33,515 nt of DNA from Prauserella flavalba (GCF_003202235.1 NZ_MASU01000027.1:1-33515); one strand, 5' to 3'. Shown: positions 17,025-25,323, counted from the first letter of the stretch. Notes: generated from the sequence alone by a model not told the origin. Numbers and translations: made by a program.

Positions 17025-18227
17025 TCACCCCATCGATGTTGCCCTTCTCACGGCATCGCACAGGGACCTGATCTCTCGTTGGGTGTTGTAGTAGTGCACC
17101 GAGGCGCGTACCAGCTCATCGAGTCCTCTGTTCTCCATGTCCACCCTCGTCGAGGGAGCGCGCGACACGCTGACATTGATCCCTCGGGTGGCGAGGCGTT
17201 GCTTGACATCGGCCGGGGCGACGCCGTCCACGGTGAAGGCCACGATCCCGCAACGTTCGGCACCCACGTCGCGGAGCTTTACTCCGGGCAACTCCTCCAG
17301 CCGTGCACGCAGTTCGTCGGCCAACATGTACACCCGCTCGCGGATGCGGTCCAAGCCCCAGCCAAGGGCGTAATCAATGGCTGTTCCCAGCCCGATCTTG
17401 GCCGCATAGTTGCACTCCCACGACTCGAACCGGCGGGCGTCCGGCCGCATGCGGTACTCATCTCGGGCTGTCCAGGTGGCCGCATGCAGGTCCAGCATCG
17501 GTGGCGAGAGTTGATCGAGCAGGTCCTGGCGGACGTAGAGTAAGCCGGTGCCTCGTGGGCCGCGAAGGTACTTGCGTCCCGTCAGTGATAGCAGGTCGCA
17601 GCCGATCTCACCGACATCGAGCGGCATCTGCCCTGCGGACTGACACGCATCAAGCAGATAGAGCACACCGGCCTCCCGCGCGACTTTGCCGACTTCGGCG
17701 GCTGGATTGACAAGGCCGCAGTTGGTCGGCACGTGGGTCAACGAGATCAGCCGTACCCGCTCGTCAATCAGCTCACGCAACCGTGGCACGGAGATCTGCC
17801 CGGATTCGTCGTTGGCGACCACCTCGACCTTGAGATCGTAGCGGGCGGCAAGCTGGAGGTATGCGATGAAGTTGCTGCCGTACTCGGCCTCGCTGGTCAG
17901 GATCCGATCGCCGGCCCTGAACGGAATCGAGTAGAACGCCATATCCCAGGCACGAGTGGCGCTGTCGAGCACAGCGATCTCGCTGGGCTCGCAGCCGAGG
18001 AGACATGCCGCAGAGGCATAGGCCGCATCGATGGTCGCGGCGGCCTCCGCGGCCGCCTCGTAGCCCCCGATACGCGCCTCCAGCCTCAAATGCGAGACGG
18101 TACTGTCCAGCACAGACGCGGGCATCAGTGAGGCACCCGCGTTGTTGAAGTGCACGACGTTGCTGCAACCTGGTGTCTCTCGCCGCGCAGTCTCCACATC
18201 AAAGGCATCGATCGCCAGCGCCGTCAT
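17025..18227 (-). CDS. Class V aminotransferase-fold PLP enzyme (cysteine desulfurase/selenocysteine lyase-like)
   Basis: This 400-aa fold-type I PLP enzyme has H165 (LTHVPTN), D193 and Q196 (LLDACQSAGQ) for the cofactor ring and Schiff-base lysine K219 (SLTGRKYLRGPRGTG). The family includes cysteine desulfurases, selenocysteine lyases and epimerases. The exact reaction is not readable, but lack of a clear mobile catalytic Cys loop argues against an IscS-type desulfurase. Its start overlaps the ABC ATPase stop (ATGA), so it is the last gene of the transporter operon. It probably acts on the imported amino acid, perhaps a sulfur amino acid. That link is inference. Confidence 0.85.
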   Translation of the reverse strand: MTALAIDAFDVETARRETPGCSNVVHFNNAGASLMPASVLDSTVSHLRLEARIGGYEAAAEAAATIDAAYASAACLLGCEPSEIAVLDSATRAWDMAFYSIPFRAGDRILTSEAEYGSNFIAYLQLAARYDLKVEVVANDESGQISVPRLRELIDERVRLISLTHVPTNCGLVNPAAEVGKVAREAGVLYLLDACQSAGQMPLDVGEIGCDLLSLTGRKYLRGPRGTGLLYVRQDLLDQLSPPMLDLHAATWTARDEYRMRPDARRFESWECNYAAKIGLGTAIDYALGWGLDRIRERVYMLADELRARLEELPGVKLRDVGAERCGIVAFTVDGVAPADVKQRLATRGINVSVSRAPSTRVDMENRGLDELVRASVHYYNTQREIRSLCDAVRRATSMG

Positions 18228-19036
18228 ACCGCCTCCTCCCCCACACGCGGTGCCGGAGCGTCGACCACCGCGCCGGAGTGATCGACGAGCCTGAGGAACG
18301 TGCGCACCCGCTCCTTCGACGGACGCGTAAAGAACGCTTCGGCCGTTGCGTCCTCGACGACCACTCCACCGTCCATGAATACGATCCGGTCAGCTACCTC
18401 CCGCGCGAAGTGTGTCTCGTGGGTAACGATCACCATTGTCATGCCATCGCCAGCAAGCTCCTGGATAACCTCCAGCACCTCGGCGTGCAACTCTGGGTCG
18501 AGGGCGGAAGTCGGTTCGTCGAAGAGCACGACCTCCGGCTCCATAGCCAGCGCACGCGCGATCGCCACCCGCTGCTTCTGCCCCCCGGACAGTCGAGACG
18601 GATGGACATCGCGCTTGTCGGCCAGTCCAACTCGGTCCAACAGGCGCTCCCCGAGTGCGATCGCTTCGGCGGTCGGTAGCTTCCGCACCTGTCGGGGGCC
18701 TTCGATCACGTTGCCCAGTGCGGTCATATGGGGGAAGAGGTTGAACTGCTGGAAAACCATGCCGGTTTGCTGCCGTGCTCGCTGCATCAGCCGTGCCCGG
18801 CCGCGTCCGTCACGGCTAGCGCCGCAGGAGAACGCGCAGTCACAGATGCGCACGTGTCCGGAGTCGGGTTCCTCGAGCAGGTTCATGCATCGCACGAGAG
18901 TGGTCTTTCCAGAACCGGATGGTCCCATGAGTACGACGACCTCACCTCGCTCGACCGAGAGATCGACGCCGCGCAGGACCTCAAGTTCGCCGAAGGCTTT
19001 GTGGATGCCGGTGAGTTCGATCGGGGGCTTTGTCAT
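18224..19036 (-). CDS. Polar amino-acid ABC transporter ATP-binding protein
   Basis: This 270-aa ATPase of the GlnQ/HisP type has Walker A GPSGSGKTT (residues 38-46), Q-loop FQQFNLF, signature LSGGQKQR, Walker B VVLFDEPTSALD and switch His in VTHE. An unusual Cys-containing insert (ICDCAFSCGASRDG, about 62-75) lies between Walker A and the Q-loop. ATG 19036 is chosen because it overlaps the permease stop (ATGA) and starts the family-typical MTKPPIEL. The open frame upstream is a shadow of the permease gene. It energises uptake with the permease and binding protein. Confidence 0.93.
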   Translation of the reverse strand: MTKPPIELTGIHKAFGELEVLRGVDLSVERGEVVVLMGPSGSGKTTLVRCMNLLEEPDSGHVRICDCAFSCGASRDGRGRARLMQRARQQTGMVFQQFNLFPHMTALGNVIEGPRQVRKLPTAEAIALGERLLDRVGLADKRDVHPSRLSGGQKQRVAIARALAMEPEVVLFDEPTSALDPELHAEVLEVIQELAGDGMTMVIVTHETHFAREVADRIVFMDGGVVVEDATAEAFFTRPSKERVRTFLRLVDHSGAVVDAPAPRVGEEAV

Positions 19037-19680
19037 GCGTACGCCTTTCCCAGTCGCCGTTCGAGCATCCCCTGCCCGACCGACAACAGCGTGTTGATAA
19101 GCCAGTACATGGCACCGATCATCAGGAACGCCTCCATGTACCGGAAGTTCGCGTTGCCGATGCTCTCCGCGACGCGAGTCAGTTCGACAACGGTAACCAC
19201 TGACGCTAGCGAGGTGTCCTTCATCAGCGCGATGAACCGGCCGCCAACGGCCGGGGTGGCGATCCTGATCGCCTGCGGGAAGATGATCCTGCGGAACGTG
19301 CGCCAGTACGGCATACCGATGGACGAGGCGGCTTCCCACTGCCCTTTGTCCACACCGAGAATGCCGCCTCTGAAGTTCTCACTGAGGTAGGCTCCGGCAA
19401 ACAGACTCAACGCAAGGATCGCCGACGGAATTGGTTCCAGCTGTACGCCAAGCTGCGGCAGACCAAAGTAGATGATCATGATCTGAATGAGCAGCGGGGT
19501 TCCCCGAAAGATCGAGACATACATGATCGCAGAACCCCTGAGGACGCGGAATGCGGAAATACGCGCCAGGGCGACCAAGGCGCCGAGAGCAGAACCCAGT
19601 ACAAAGGACACTACGCCGAGCAGCAGGGTGATACCCAGGCCCCGGAGGAGCATGGGGAACGAGTCAACCAGCATGTCCAT
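19033..19680 (-). CDS. Polar amino-acid ABC transporter permease
   Basis: This 215-aa HisM/GlnP-type permease has about five helices, the FRGTPLLIQ signature near residues 58-66 and the EAA coupling loop EAASSIGMPYWRTFRRIIFPQAIR (about 116-139). It begins nine bases after the binding-protein stop and overlaps the ATPase start. A single permease gene implies a homodimeric channel. Confidence 0.93.
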   Translation of the reverse strand: MDMLVDSFPMLLRGLGITLLLGVVSFVLGSALGALVALARISAFRVLRGSAIMYVSIFRGTPLLIQIMIIYFGLPQLGVQLEPIPSAILALSLFAGAYLSENFRGGILGVDKGQWEAASSIGMPYWRTFRRIIFPQAIRIATPAVGGRFIALMKDTSLASVVTVVELTRVAESIGNANFRYMEAFLMIGAMYWLINTLLSVGQGMLERRLGKAYA

Positions 19681-19689
19681 CGATTGCTC

Positions 19690-20532
19690 CTAGCTCTGTT
19701 CCGGCTGCAGTTCCTTGAGCTCTTCCACCATGTCCAGGCCACCCAGCCACTTGCGGGAGATCTTTGTCAGGGACCCGTCCTCAATCATTTCGGCAATTGC
19801 TTTGTCGATCTCCTTCTTGAACTCGGCCGAGCCCTTCCGGAAGGACATGGCGTTGACCTCGCTCTCCAGCAGGGGACCGACTGGCTTGACGTGGAGGCCG
19901 TTCTGCTTAGCCAGGTAGCTACCCTGGAACCGGGAAACCAGCATGGCGTCTGCGTTGCCGCGCCCCAGGTCGGTCAGGCCCAGCGTTGCATTCTGGTACG
20001 TCTTGACCTGCGCATCAGGGACTTCCTCGCTGGCGAACTTCTCTTGTGTGGTTCCGGCGGACACGGCGATGACCTTTCCTCGTAGATCTTCGAGCGAGTC
20101 GATTGAGTTCGTGGACGACGCGGTGAAGATCGAGACACCGTTGACCTGGTAGGGAGTCGAAAAGTCGACCTGCTGTTTCCGTTCGTCGGTCACCGTCTGG
20201 CCGGAGATGACGATGTCAAACCGCCCCGCCCGAACGCCCTCGATGAAGCTCTGGAAGTTCGACGCGACGAACTCGACGTTGTCAACACCGATCCGCCGGG
20301 CCACCTCACGTGCCACGTCGACGTCGTAACCGACTGGCTGCCCCGAGGCGTCGAGGAAGTTCCACGGTGGATTCGCCTGCGTAAGCGCCACGCGCAAGGT
20401 GCCGTTGTCGCGCACCTGCTGCAGGACGTCACCGGAACTCCCGCTGGAGCAAGCCACGAGCACTCCACTGACAACGACGGCAACTAGCGAGAACGCAACC
20501 TTGAACGGCCGCCGGATATGTGACATTCCCAT
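19690..20532 (-). CDS. Family 3 amino-acid-binding lipoprotein of the ABC transporter
   Basis: This 280-aa binding protein has a signal peptide ending in lipobox LVAC with C28 as lipidated residue. The mature part shows NGTLRVALTQANPPWNFLD, GYDVDVAREVARRIG and FDIVISGQTVTDERKQQVDFSTPY, typical of the SBP_bac_3 family that binds glutamine, cystine or similar amino acids. The ligand cannot be fixed. ATG 20532 follows GGAGG at four bases, and ATG 20526 is an alternative. It heads the four-gene operon. As a lipoprotein it is a possible client of the Lnt encoded nearby. Confidence 0.93.
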   Translation of the reverse strand: MGMSHIRRPFKVAFSLVAVVVSGVLVACSSGSSGDVLQQVRDNGTLRVALTQANPPWNFLDASGQPVGYDVDVAREVARRIGVDNVEFVASNFQSFIEGVRAGRFDIVISGQTVTDERKQQVDFSTPYQVNGVSIFTASSTNSIDSLEDLRGKVIAVSAGTTQEKFASEEVPDAQVKTYQNATLGLTDLGRGNADAMLVSRFQGSYLAKQNGLHVKPVGPLLESEVNAMSFRKGSAEFKKEIDKAIAEMIEDGSLTKISRKWLGGLDMVEELKELQPEQS

Positions 20533-20688
20533 AACGCCTCCATCTGCGGGTGAAAGCCGCTGGACGAAGCGGCCCGCGGCAACGACGAGCCGGCCTTCGC
20601 CGTGGTCAGGTCAGGTTTGGTGTCGGTGTCGACGACCGCCCACGGATCTGACCTTGTCAGTGGCGAGTTGTGGTAATGGCTAACTACG

Positions 20689-20704
20689 TCACTCGAGCGA
20701 GTGA
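20689..20704. promoter_or_regulatory. Palindromic operator overlapping the ABC operon start site
   Basis: TCACTCG-AG-CGAGTGA is a perfect seven-base inverted repeat directly after the predicted -10 box, where a repressor would block transcription. The sequence differs from the BlaI and CsoR classes and would suit a GntR- or TetR-type repressor, none of which is encoded beside it. Confidence 0.5.
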
Positions 20705-20734
20705 ACACTATGCCCCCGTTGGGTATGTCGTCAA
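20705..20734 (-). promoter_or_regulatory. Predicted promoter of the ABC transporter operon
   Basis: On the minus strand TTGACG (20734-20729) and TAGTGT (20710-20705) are 18 bases apart. Transcription would begin near 20698, giving a leader of about 165 bases before the binding-protein gene. I see no riboswitch that I can name in that leader. Confidence 0.5.
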
Positions 20735-20819
20735 TGGGCGAACGGAAGGGGTACGGAGGCGCAACTCGAGCGCAACAGCAAGGCCGAGATCGGGCCTCTT
20801 TCGGCGGATTGCGCGCCGT

Positions 20820-20836
20820 TACTATCTGATTTAGTA
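20820..20836. promoter_or_regulatory. BlaI-type operator (N7 class), orphan position
   Basis: TACTA-N7-TAGTA with exact half-sites. It lies 288 bases upstream of the ABC operon start and about 85 bases upstream of the operon's predicted -35 box, too far for simple blocking. On the plus strand an ORF of 40 codons begins at 20861, without a ribosome site. The target is uncertain. Confidence 0.65.
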
Positions 20837-21505
20837 TTGCCGCTCTGACGCGGGTAGCCGATGACCGACGCTGTCGGTACGCACGATTGGGTTCCTGCAC
20901 TGCGCCGAGGGCGTCGTGGTCGCACGCCGACACGGGAACAACCGGCCGCACGGCCCCTCGGCCAGGTTCCGCCCAATCGTTGATCCCGCGGTCGGGATGG
21001 TGCGGTCAATCGGCGACGCGGTGACGCTGCCGGGCGCCTCCGACCGAGCTTTGTTCGACAGCGGCGGTCGCGTATGGGGCACTTGTCGTCCGCCAGCTAA
21101 GCTTCCCGATACGGCGCGGAGACATTCGCTGTAGACGGTCCTGCGTATAGACCGCGAACACTTCAGACACGCGGTCAATCTCACCCTTCGGGCCGGGCAC
21201 ACACCAAATGGACGGCTACACCTCACGCACGCAGTCGCGAGTGTGGCAGGGTGGCCGGACTTCCGATGACGGCCCCTTGGTCCGGTACGCCGCACGCCAT
21301 GTCCGATCCGGTAGGCGTCACCACGGGAGTCCTCGACTTGGCCGAGACACCTGTCGATCCCCCACTGTCAGAGACGTATTTGCGGCACGCCGTCGGCAGC
21401 CGACGACGTGACGGTCGCAGCCACTTGACCTGCTCGCCGGAGAGCTGCCGACGGTTCCGCTCGGACCCGTGGTCCTGTTCCACCGAGTTCGGAGGTGTGA
21501 GCGCC
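20837..21505. other. Gap without a recognised gene
   Basis: Several short open frames cross this stretch, but none has family-like composition or a ribosome site. Codon-position GC bias looks disordered. A plus-strand 40-codon ORF (20861-20983) follows the orphan operator. A 91-codon ORF (21251-21526) could be a remnant. Nothing here can be supported as a gene. Confidence 0.5.
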
Positions 21506-22015
21506 TCACTGATGGGGTTGCTGTAACACACGCGCATCAGCCGTGCAGCCTGCGGGCGTGCAGGCCCGCCGACGCCAGCGCACCAGTACAGCCGCACCGA
21601 GCGCGGCGACGGACATACCGGCCAAGGCAGGCTGGATCGGCGCCCACACGCCCAACGCACCGGACACGCCGAGCATGCCCAAGACGATCTTGTTACAAAG
21701 AGGGCAGCCGACTGCGAAGGCCGACAGCAGCGAGGAGCCGAGCACACCGCTTCGCCCACGCTCATCGATCGCCTCGCGGACGATCGCGAACCACAGGCCG
21801 GTCAGTACGGCCGTCAGAGTCAGCACCGGATACTCCCACCAGCGGACGGGAGTCATCCGGGTGAACCACAGCGTGTCGATGACATCAGTGGGCACGCCGA
21901 CAACTGCCGCGCTGAGCGTAGCCGCGAGAATCCCTCGCCGCCATCGCCAGGCTCGGACCGGCGCGGTGGCCGGCTCGGCGGCGGCTTGCTGGTTCAGGAA
22001 GTTCGCTCGAGTCAT
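21506..22015 (-). CDS. Conserved-looking integral membrane protein with GCPLCNK motif
   Basis: This 169-aa membrane protein has helices around residues 28-45, 63-80, 92-112 and 125-145 and a Cys pair in the motif GCPLCNK (about residue 104) followed by GVSGALG and PIQPAL. Such a motif occurs in uncharacterised actinobacterial membrane proteins. The Cys pair could bind metal or be redox-active, but no function is established. A C-terminal tail carries two more cysteines (ACTPAGC). Its ATG overlaps the stop of the 47-aa ORF (ATGA), so both are controlled together, probably through the dyad at 22172. Confidence 0.7.
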   Translation of the reverse strand: MTRANFLNQQAAAEPATAPVRAWRWRRGILAATLSAAVVGVPTDVIDTLWFTRMTPVRWWEYPVLTLTAVLTGLWFAIVREAIDERGRSGVLGSSLLSAFAVGCPLCNKIVLGMLGVSGALGVWAPIQPALAGMSVAALGAAVLVRWRRRACTPAGCTADARVLQQPHQ

Positions 22016-22155
22016 GTTGGCCTCGATGTGATCAGGCCAGAGCCGCTGATCACCCCGGCCACCACGACACCGAAGTGCGCGAGCACCCAGCCTTGCGCCG
22101 AGGCAGGCTCAGGCGGAATCCGCAGCAATCCCATCCGCACCAGGCCTCGCTCCAT
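22012..22155 (-). CDS. Small ORF (47 aa), one membrane segment, upstream of the GCPLCNK protein
   Basis: MERGLVRMGLLRIPPEPASA is followed by a hydrophobic stretch (VLAHFGVVVAGVISGSGLIT, about residues 24-43). The stop overlaps the next gene's ATG (ATGA), and the BlaI-type dyad at 22172-22188 lies 16 bases before the start. Both features argue for a translated small protein. No family is recognised. Residues near 18-30 look like the end of a longer ancestral membrane protein, so it could also be a remnant used as a leader. Confidence 0.5.
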   Translation of the reverse strand: MERGLVRMGLLRIPPEPASAQGWVLAHFGVVVAGVISGSGLITSRPT

Positions 22156-22170
22156 GCCGTCGTCCACGAT

Positions 22171-22392
22171 CTACGATCCATCATAGTACCTGGTCGGGGA
22201 CTGCCTGGCGACGTCGGACTCCGGCAACCGCCCACCAATCAGCGCCGCGCCGACGGTGATGAGCCCCGCGCCCGCGAGATACTCACCGGCGGACCGTTCA
22301 CCAGCACCTGCGGGCACGTAAACGGCGCGCCGAGCGACAATCTGGGACGCCTCATTCTGCTGCACCGGCAGTCTCAGCGCGGCGTCGACCAC
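22171..22392 (-). CDS. Small putative membrane ORF (73 aa) behind a CsoR-like dyad
   Basis: This GTG-initiated frame reads VVDAALRLPVQQNEAS, then GAGERSAGEYLAGAGLITVGAALIGG (one hydrophobic segment), and ends RYYDGS. The frame stays open upstream with WCDCPVVAWF, so the true start may be missing or the gene may be a fragment. No ribosome site is evident. A CsoR-like dyad ends 53 bases upstream, a normal promoter distance, which is the main reason to list it. Family unknown. Confidence 0.35.
   Translation of the reverse strand: MVDAALRLPVQQNEASQIVARRAVYVPAGAGERSAGEYLAGAGLITVGAALIGGRLPESDVARQSPTRYYDGS
22172..22188. promoter_or_regulatory. BlaI-type operator (N7 class), one mismatch
   Basis: TACGA-N7-TAGTA has one mismatch to the exact repeat. 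It lies just before the 47-aa ORF and its membrane-protein partner on the minus strand. The plus-strand flank CCTGGTCGGGG resembles the CTTGGTCTGG flank of other sites. Confidence 0.62.
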
Positions 22393-22445
22393 AAACCACG
22401 CGACGACAGGACAATCGCACCAGAGCGGTCCATCAGCGGAGCGGT

Positions 22446-22468
22446 AAAATACCTCGTAGGGGTATTTT
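22446..22468. promoter_or_regulatory. CsoR-like operator near 22.45 kb
   Basis: AAAATACC-N7-GGTATTTT is a perfect eight-base inverted repeat. Its TACC-N7-GGTA core, with CGTAGGGG in the centre, matches the dyads flanking csoR, the ferredoxin and the DHA2 exporter. The only gene candidate downstream is the 73-aa ORF on the minus strand. Confidence 0.6.
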
Positions 22469-22530
22469 GGCCAAACCCGAGAGCAATATGTGACATCACC
22501 CAGTGAGGCAGCGACGGAGGGCGTGTCTGG

Positions 22531-23376
22531 CTAGCCGATGTTCGCTCCGCCTTCTTGCAGCCAGGCGAGCGGGTCGATCTTCCGACTGGACGGGTCCCAG
22601 ACCTCGAAGTGCAGGTGCGGACCGGTGGAGTTGCCCGTGTTCCCGACCTCGGCGATCACCTCACCGGCCTCGACTTGCTGCCCTACACTTACCGCGTAGG
22701 AGTTGATGTGGCCGTAGACAGTGATGGTGCCGTCCTCGTGCTGGATGCGCACCCACAGCCCGAAACCGCTGGCGGGACCGGCATCGAGCACTACCCCCCG
22801 CATCGGCGCGACGATCGGCGTGCCGGTCACGTTCGCGATGTCCAGGCCGTAGTGGGTGGTGCCCCAACGCGGCCCGTAGTTTGACGTAATCGTGCCTTGA
22901 ACTGGCGCGACTACCCGATGCCGCGCCTCCTCCTCCGCAGCCTCCCGCGCGCGCCGTTGCCGTTCCGCCTCCTCGCGGGCGATGCGGTCCTTTCTGGCCT
23001 GCTCCGCCCTGTCCAGCAGCCTGACCTCGTCACGAGCAGACCGACTGGGAGCAGAAAGTACCAGTGGCCCGGAGCCTGCCGTGGGGCCCCCGATGCCTGT
23101 GGCGGTGGCGGCTGTGCTGACCTCGCTGTTGACGTCAGCGAGAAGGTTGACGCGAGGTTCGTGCTGGGTTGGCGGCGACCCGGCCAGGAGCTGGAGCGCC
23201 GCACTTCCAGCCCCAGCGGCGACACTCAGGAGGACCGTTGCCGCCCGCAGGTTCGGGGTGGGCCCGCGGCGGGTCGTCGCCGCTGAGCGCCGCGTTGGCA
23301 CGGTGCGGCTGCCTGGAGGGACGGGTATCAAGTTGTGCTCATGGCCGGCTGGCCGGGGCATGCGATGTCGGGGCAC
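22531..23376 (-). CDS. M23-family (LytM) peptidoglycan endopeptidase
   Basis: This 281-aa zinc endopeptidase cuts peptidoglycan cross-bridges or stems. A basic N-terminus and a hydrophobic anchor (ATVLLSVAAGAGSAALQLLAG, about residues 45-66) lead to a linker, a charged coiled-coil (RLLDRAEQARKDRIAREEAERQRRAREAAEEEARH, about 118-153) and a C-terminal M23 domain with zinc ligands in HYGLDIA and HLHFEVW. Catalytic His and the NTGNSTGPHLH signature are intact, so it should be active and not a degenerate activator like EnvC. GTG 23376 is the furthest start and a later one is possible. A BlaI-type dyad ends 65 bases upstream. Confidence 0.92.
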   Translation of the reverse strand: MPRHRMPRPAGHEHNLIPVPPGSRTVPTRRSAATTRRGPTPNLRAATVLLSVAAGAGSAALQLLAGSPPTQHEPRVNLLADVNSEVSTAATATGIGGPTAGSGPLVLSAPSRSARDEVRLLDRAEQARKDRIAREEAERQRRAREAAEEEARHRVVAPVQGTITSNYGPRWGTTHYGLDIANVTGTPIVAPMRGVVLDAGPASGFGLWVRIQHEDGTITVYGHINSYAVSVGQQVEAGEVIAEVGNTGNSTGPHLHFEVWDPSSRKIDPLAWLQEGGANIG

Positions 23377-23440
23377 GCGTTGCCTCTTCGGGTCGGGGTC
23401 GGGTTGCCGAAGCGGGCCTGCTTCGTTGCGCGAACGTTAT

Positions 23441-23457
23441 CACTATCCTGCATAGTA
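23441..23457. promoter_or_regulatory. BlaI-type operator (N7 class) before the M23 peptidase
   Basis: CACTA-N7-TAGTA has one mismatch in the left half. The inner T and A after and before the half-sites match the TACTAT-N5-ATAGTA consensus. It lies 65 bases before the M23 start. Confidence 0.65.
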
Positions 23458-23673
23458 GGTTTGTGGGGTCAGCTTTGAGGCCACGCCCACCGCCTCTCCC
23501 CGCCCATCACGACCGCTGTGGATCGACCCGGCAGACTCGCAGTCGGTTCTCACGGTGTCGGTAGCTCGAAGCACCAGCACGGCGCGGCCCGCTTCGTCAC
23601 GCGGCCCATGGGACTACCGCTGACCGGTGGTCGATGGTGCAAGGGCACGTCGGAGCGTGGCCGGTCCGAGCTA

Positions 23674-24201
23674 CTACCAGCCCCCTCGGTCGCCGACGCG
23701 CCGGAGCACAAAACTGCCGAACGCCACACCGAGCAGCGCACCGCTGATATTGGCGACCAGGTCGGACAGGCTGCAATACCTACCTGCGAGCTGCGTCTGC
23801 GCCGCCTCGATGACCAATGGCAACAGAAGTGCGAGTGCCACGCCGGGCAGGACCCGGCGAGTCGTTACGACGATCGCCCCCGCGAGAGGAAGAAGCAGGA
23901 CGAGGTTGAGCAGGTCACCGGCAACACCACCCCCAGAATGCAGGATTTCGCGGGTCAAATCCGTGAAATCATCCGGCAGGCAGGCCAGCACACCGTTTCG
24001 ATGCTGCTCGGCGCCAGGCGTGAGGGTGACTGCCAGTGCCGCAGTGAACAGCAAGAGTGTCACCAAGGTGGCCCTAAAGGACCAGTTGGTGCGCCGAGCC
24101 AGTTGCCGGGCGAGTAGCACGCTGACGAGCGTGCCAACGACCAGAACTGCCAGCGTCCAGACAGAAAGGGGCACGTGGCTCCCGAAAACCGTCACCGTCA
24201 C
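23674..24201 (-). CDS. VanZ-family membrane protein
   Basis: This 175-aa protein has about five helices and the VanZ-type pattern: TPG after the second helix, DLLNLVLLLPLAG, IEAAQTQLAGRYCSLSDLVANISGALLG (about residues 130-157). In enterococci VanZ gives low-level teicoplanin resistance. The biochemical role of the wider family is unknown. It follows methyltransferase 2 on the same strand after 255 bp, so it may share that operator. No BlaI-type dyad of its own is visible. Confidence 0.88.
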   Translation of the reverse strand: MTVTVFGSHVPLSVWTLAVLVVGTLVSVLLARQLARRTNWSFRATLVTLLLFTAALAVTLTPGAEQHRNGVLACLPDDFTDLTREILHSGGGVAGDLLNLVLLLPLAGAIVVTTRRVLPGVALALLLPLVIEAAQTQLAGRYCSLSDLVANISGALLGVAFGSFVLRRVGDRGGW

Positions 24202-24456
24202 TCCTCACCGTCGGCCAGCCGGGTACCCACCGCGAGATCGTGCCGTGAATGGCGGTCTCGGAAACTAACGACGGCGGACGTGCTACATCGTCGGCGACAC
24301 CGCTTTACGTTTCGACACTGGTGGACGCGAGTGCCGCAGAACGCTAGTGCAGCAAGGTTGACCGCCCGGTGGCGAGGCTACGGCGGCCGTGCACGGAAGA
24401 AGCCGAGGTGGGCAAAGCCTTCGAATTGTCACCATGCCCTTGATGATGGCCGTCGC

Positions 24457-25323
24457 TCACACGAGAGGACGCCGAGCGGCCACTAGATAGCCGGTTCCCA
24501 TCCACCGGCGGGTTCCACGACTCGCCGTCCTCTCCGGATGGTCGCGCCATTGCCGTGCCCACCGCCGGGCCAGCCTGTCGAGTGGTGGCACGAGGGGCGT
24601 GAGGTCGTAGTAGACGACGTCCTCCGGCTGCATTCCAACCTGATGCAGCATTCGCCGCAACGTTTTCGCACCGACCGCGCGAATGCCGGAAACTCGCGCG
24701 CCGTGGCGGTTCGCAGCCGGTACACCCAGTCGCCGCTCAAGGCGACCGAGAAGCCGGAGTGCCGGCCAGTAGACACCCCATTCGAAGAGCCGATACGGGC
24801 TGGCCGGATTAAGCATGGTAACCAGCATGAGTCCACCCGGGCGGACGACGCGGGACAGCTCTCGCAAAGCGCGCGGCAGGTCCGTGTACTCCAGCACGCC
24901 CATGGCGACGACCACGTCGAAGCTTGCGTCGCCGAAAGGCATGTCCTCGATAGACGCCACCACCAGTTCGACATTGGTTGCATCAAACGTCCTGTCGACG
25001 ACGGCCTCGATCATGGCGGGGGACCTGTCGCACGCCGTAATGTGGAACTTCTCTGCGCGCGTGTCGAGCAGTCGGCGTACCAGCATGCCCGGACCACATC
25101 CGGCATCGAGGAGGTCACCGCCAGGGCAGTCTTTCAGGAGTTCCTGCACGACGTGCAGCCGAGAGTGGAAGTACCGCGCAGTTGGCCCCCAGCCGTCGTG
25201 CGCGGCGACGTATCCCGCGGCCTCGGCCGCATCCTGGTATTGACTTGCGACTGCGGCCGAGCGTGCCGCGCGGTTGGCCAAACCGAGGCGTCTCCCGCCG
25301 GGGATGGGCACACCTGCCTCCAT
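24457..25323 (-). CDS. Class I SAM-dependent methyltransferase (methyltransferase 2)
   Basis: This 288-aa methyltransferase has motif I LLDAGCGPGMLVRRLL (about residues 70-85), acidic loop TACDRSP, VVASIEDMPFGDASFDVVVAMGVLEY and LRELSRVVRPGGLMLVTMLNP. The C-terminal extension (about 190-288) is longer than in methyltransferase 1 and is rich in Arg. The pattern is UbiE/BioC/ChlM-like, and the substrate (lipid, quinone or other) is unknown. ATG 25323 begins the family-like part and lies 80 bases after the BlaI-type dyad at 25404-25420. The open frame upstream of it crosses that operator and is not coding. Confidence 0.85.
   Translation of the reverse strand: MEAGVPIPGGRRLGLANRAARSAAVASQYQDAAEAAGYVAAHDGWGPTARYFHSRLHVVQELLKDCPGGDLLDAGCGPGMLVRRLLDTRAEKFHITACDRSPAMIEAVVDRTFDATNVELVVASIEDMPFGDASFDVVVAMGVLEYTDLPRALRELSRVVRPGGLMLVTMLNPASPYRLFEWGVYWPALRLLGRLERRLGVPAANRHGARVSGIRAVGAKTLRRMLHQVGMQPEDVVYYDLTPLVPPLDRLARRWARQWRDHPERTASRGTRRWMGTGYLVAARRPLV

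Noticed and set aside
23660-23680. CTACTACC near the VanZ stop as an operator
   Set aside because: Only a single half-site; no inverted partner and no gene start nearby.
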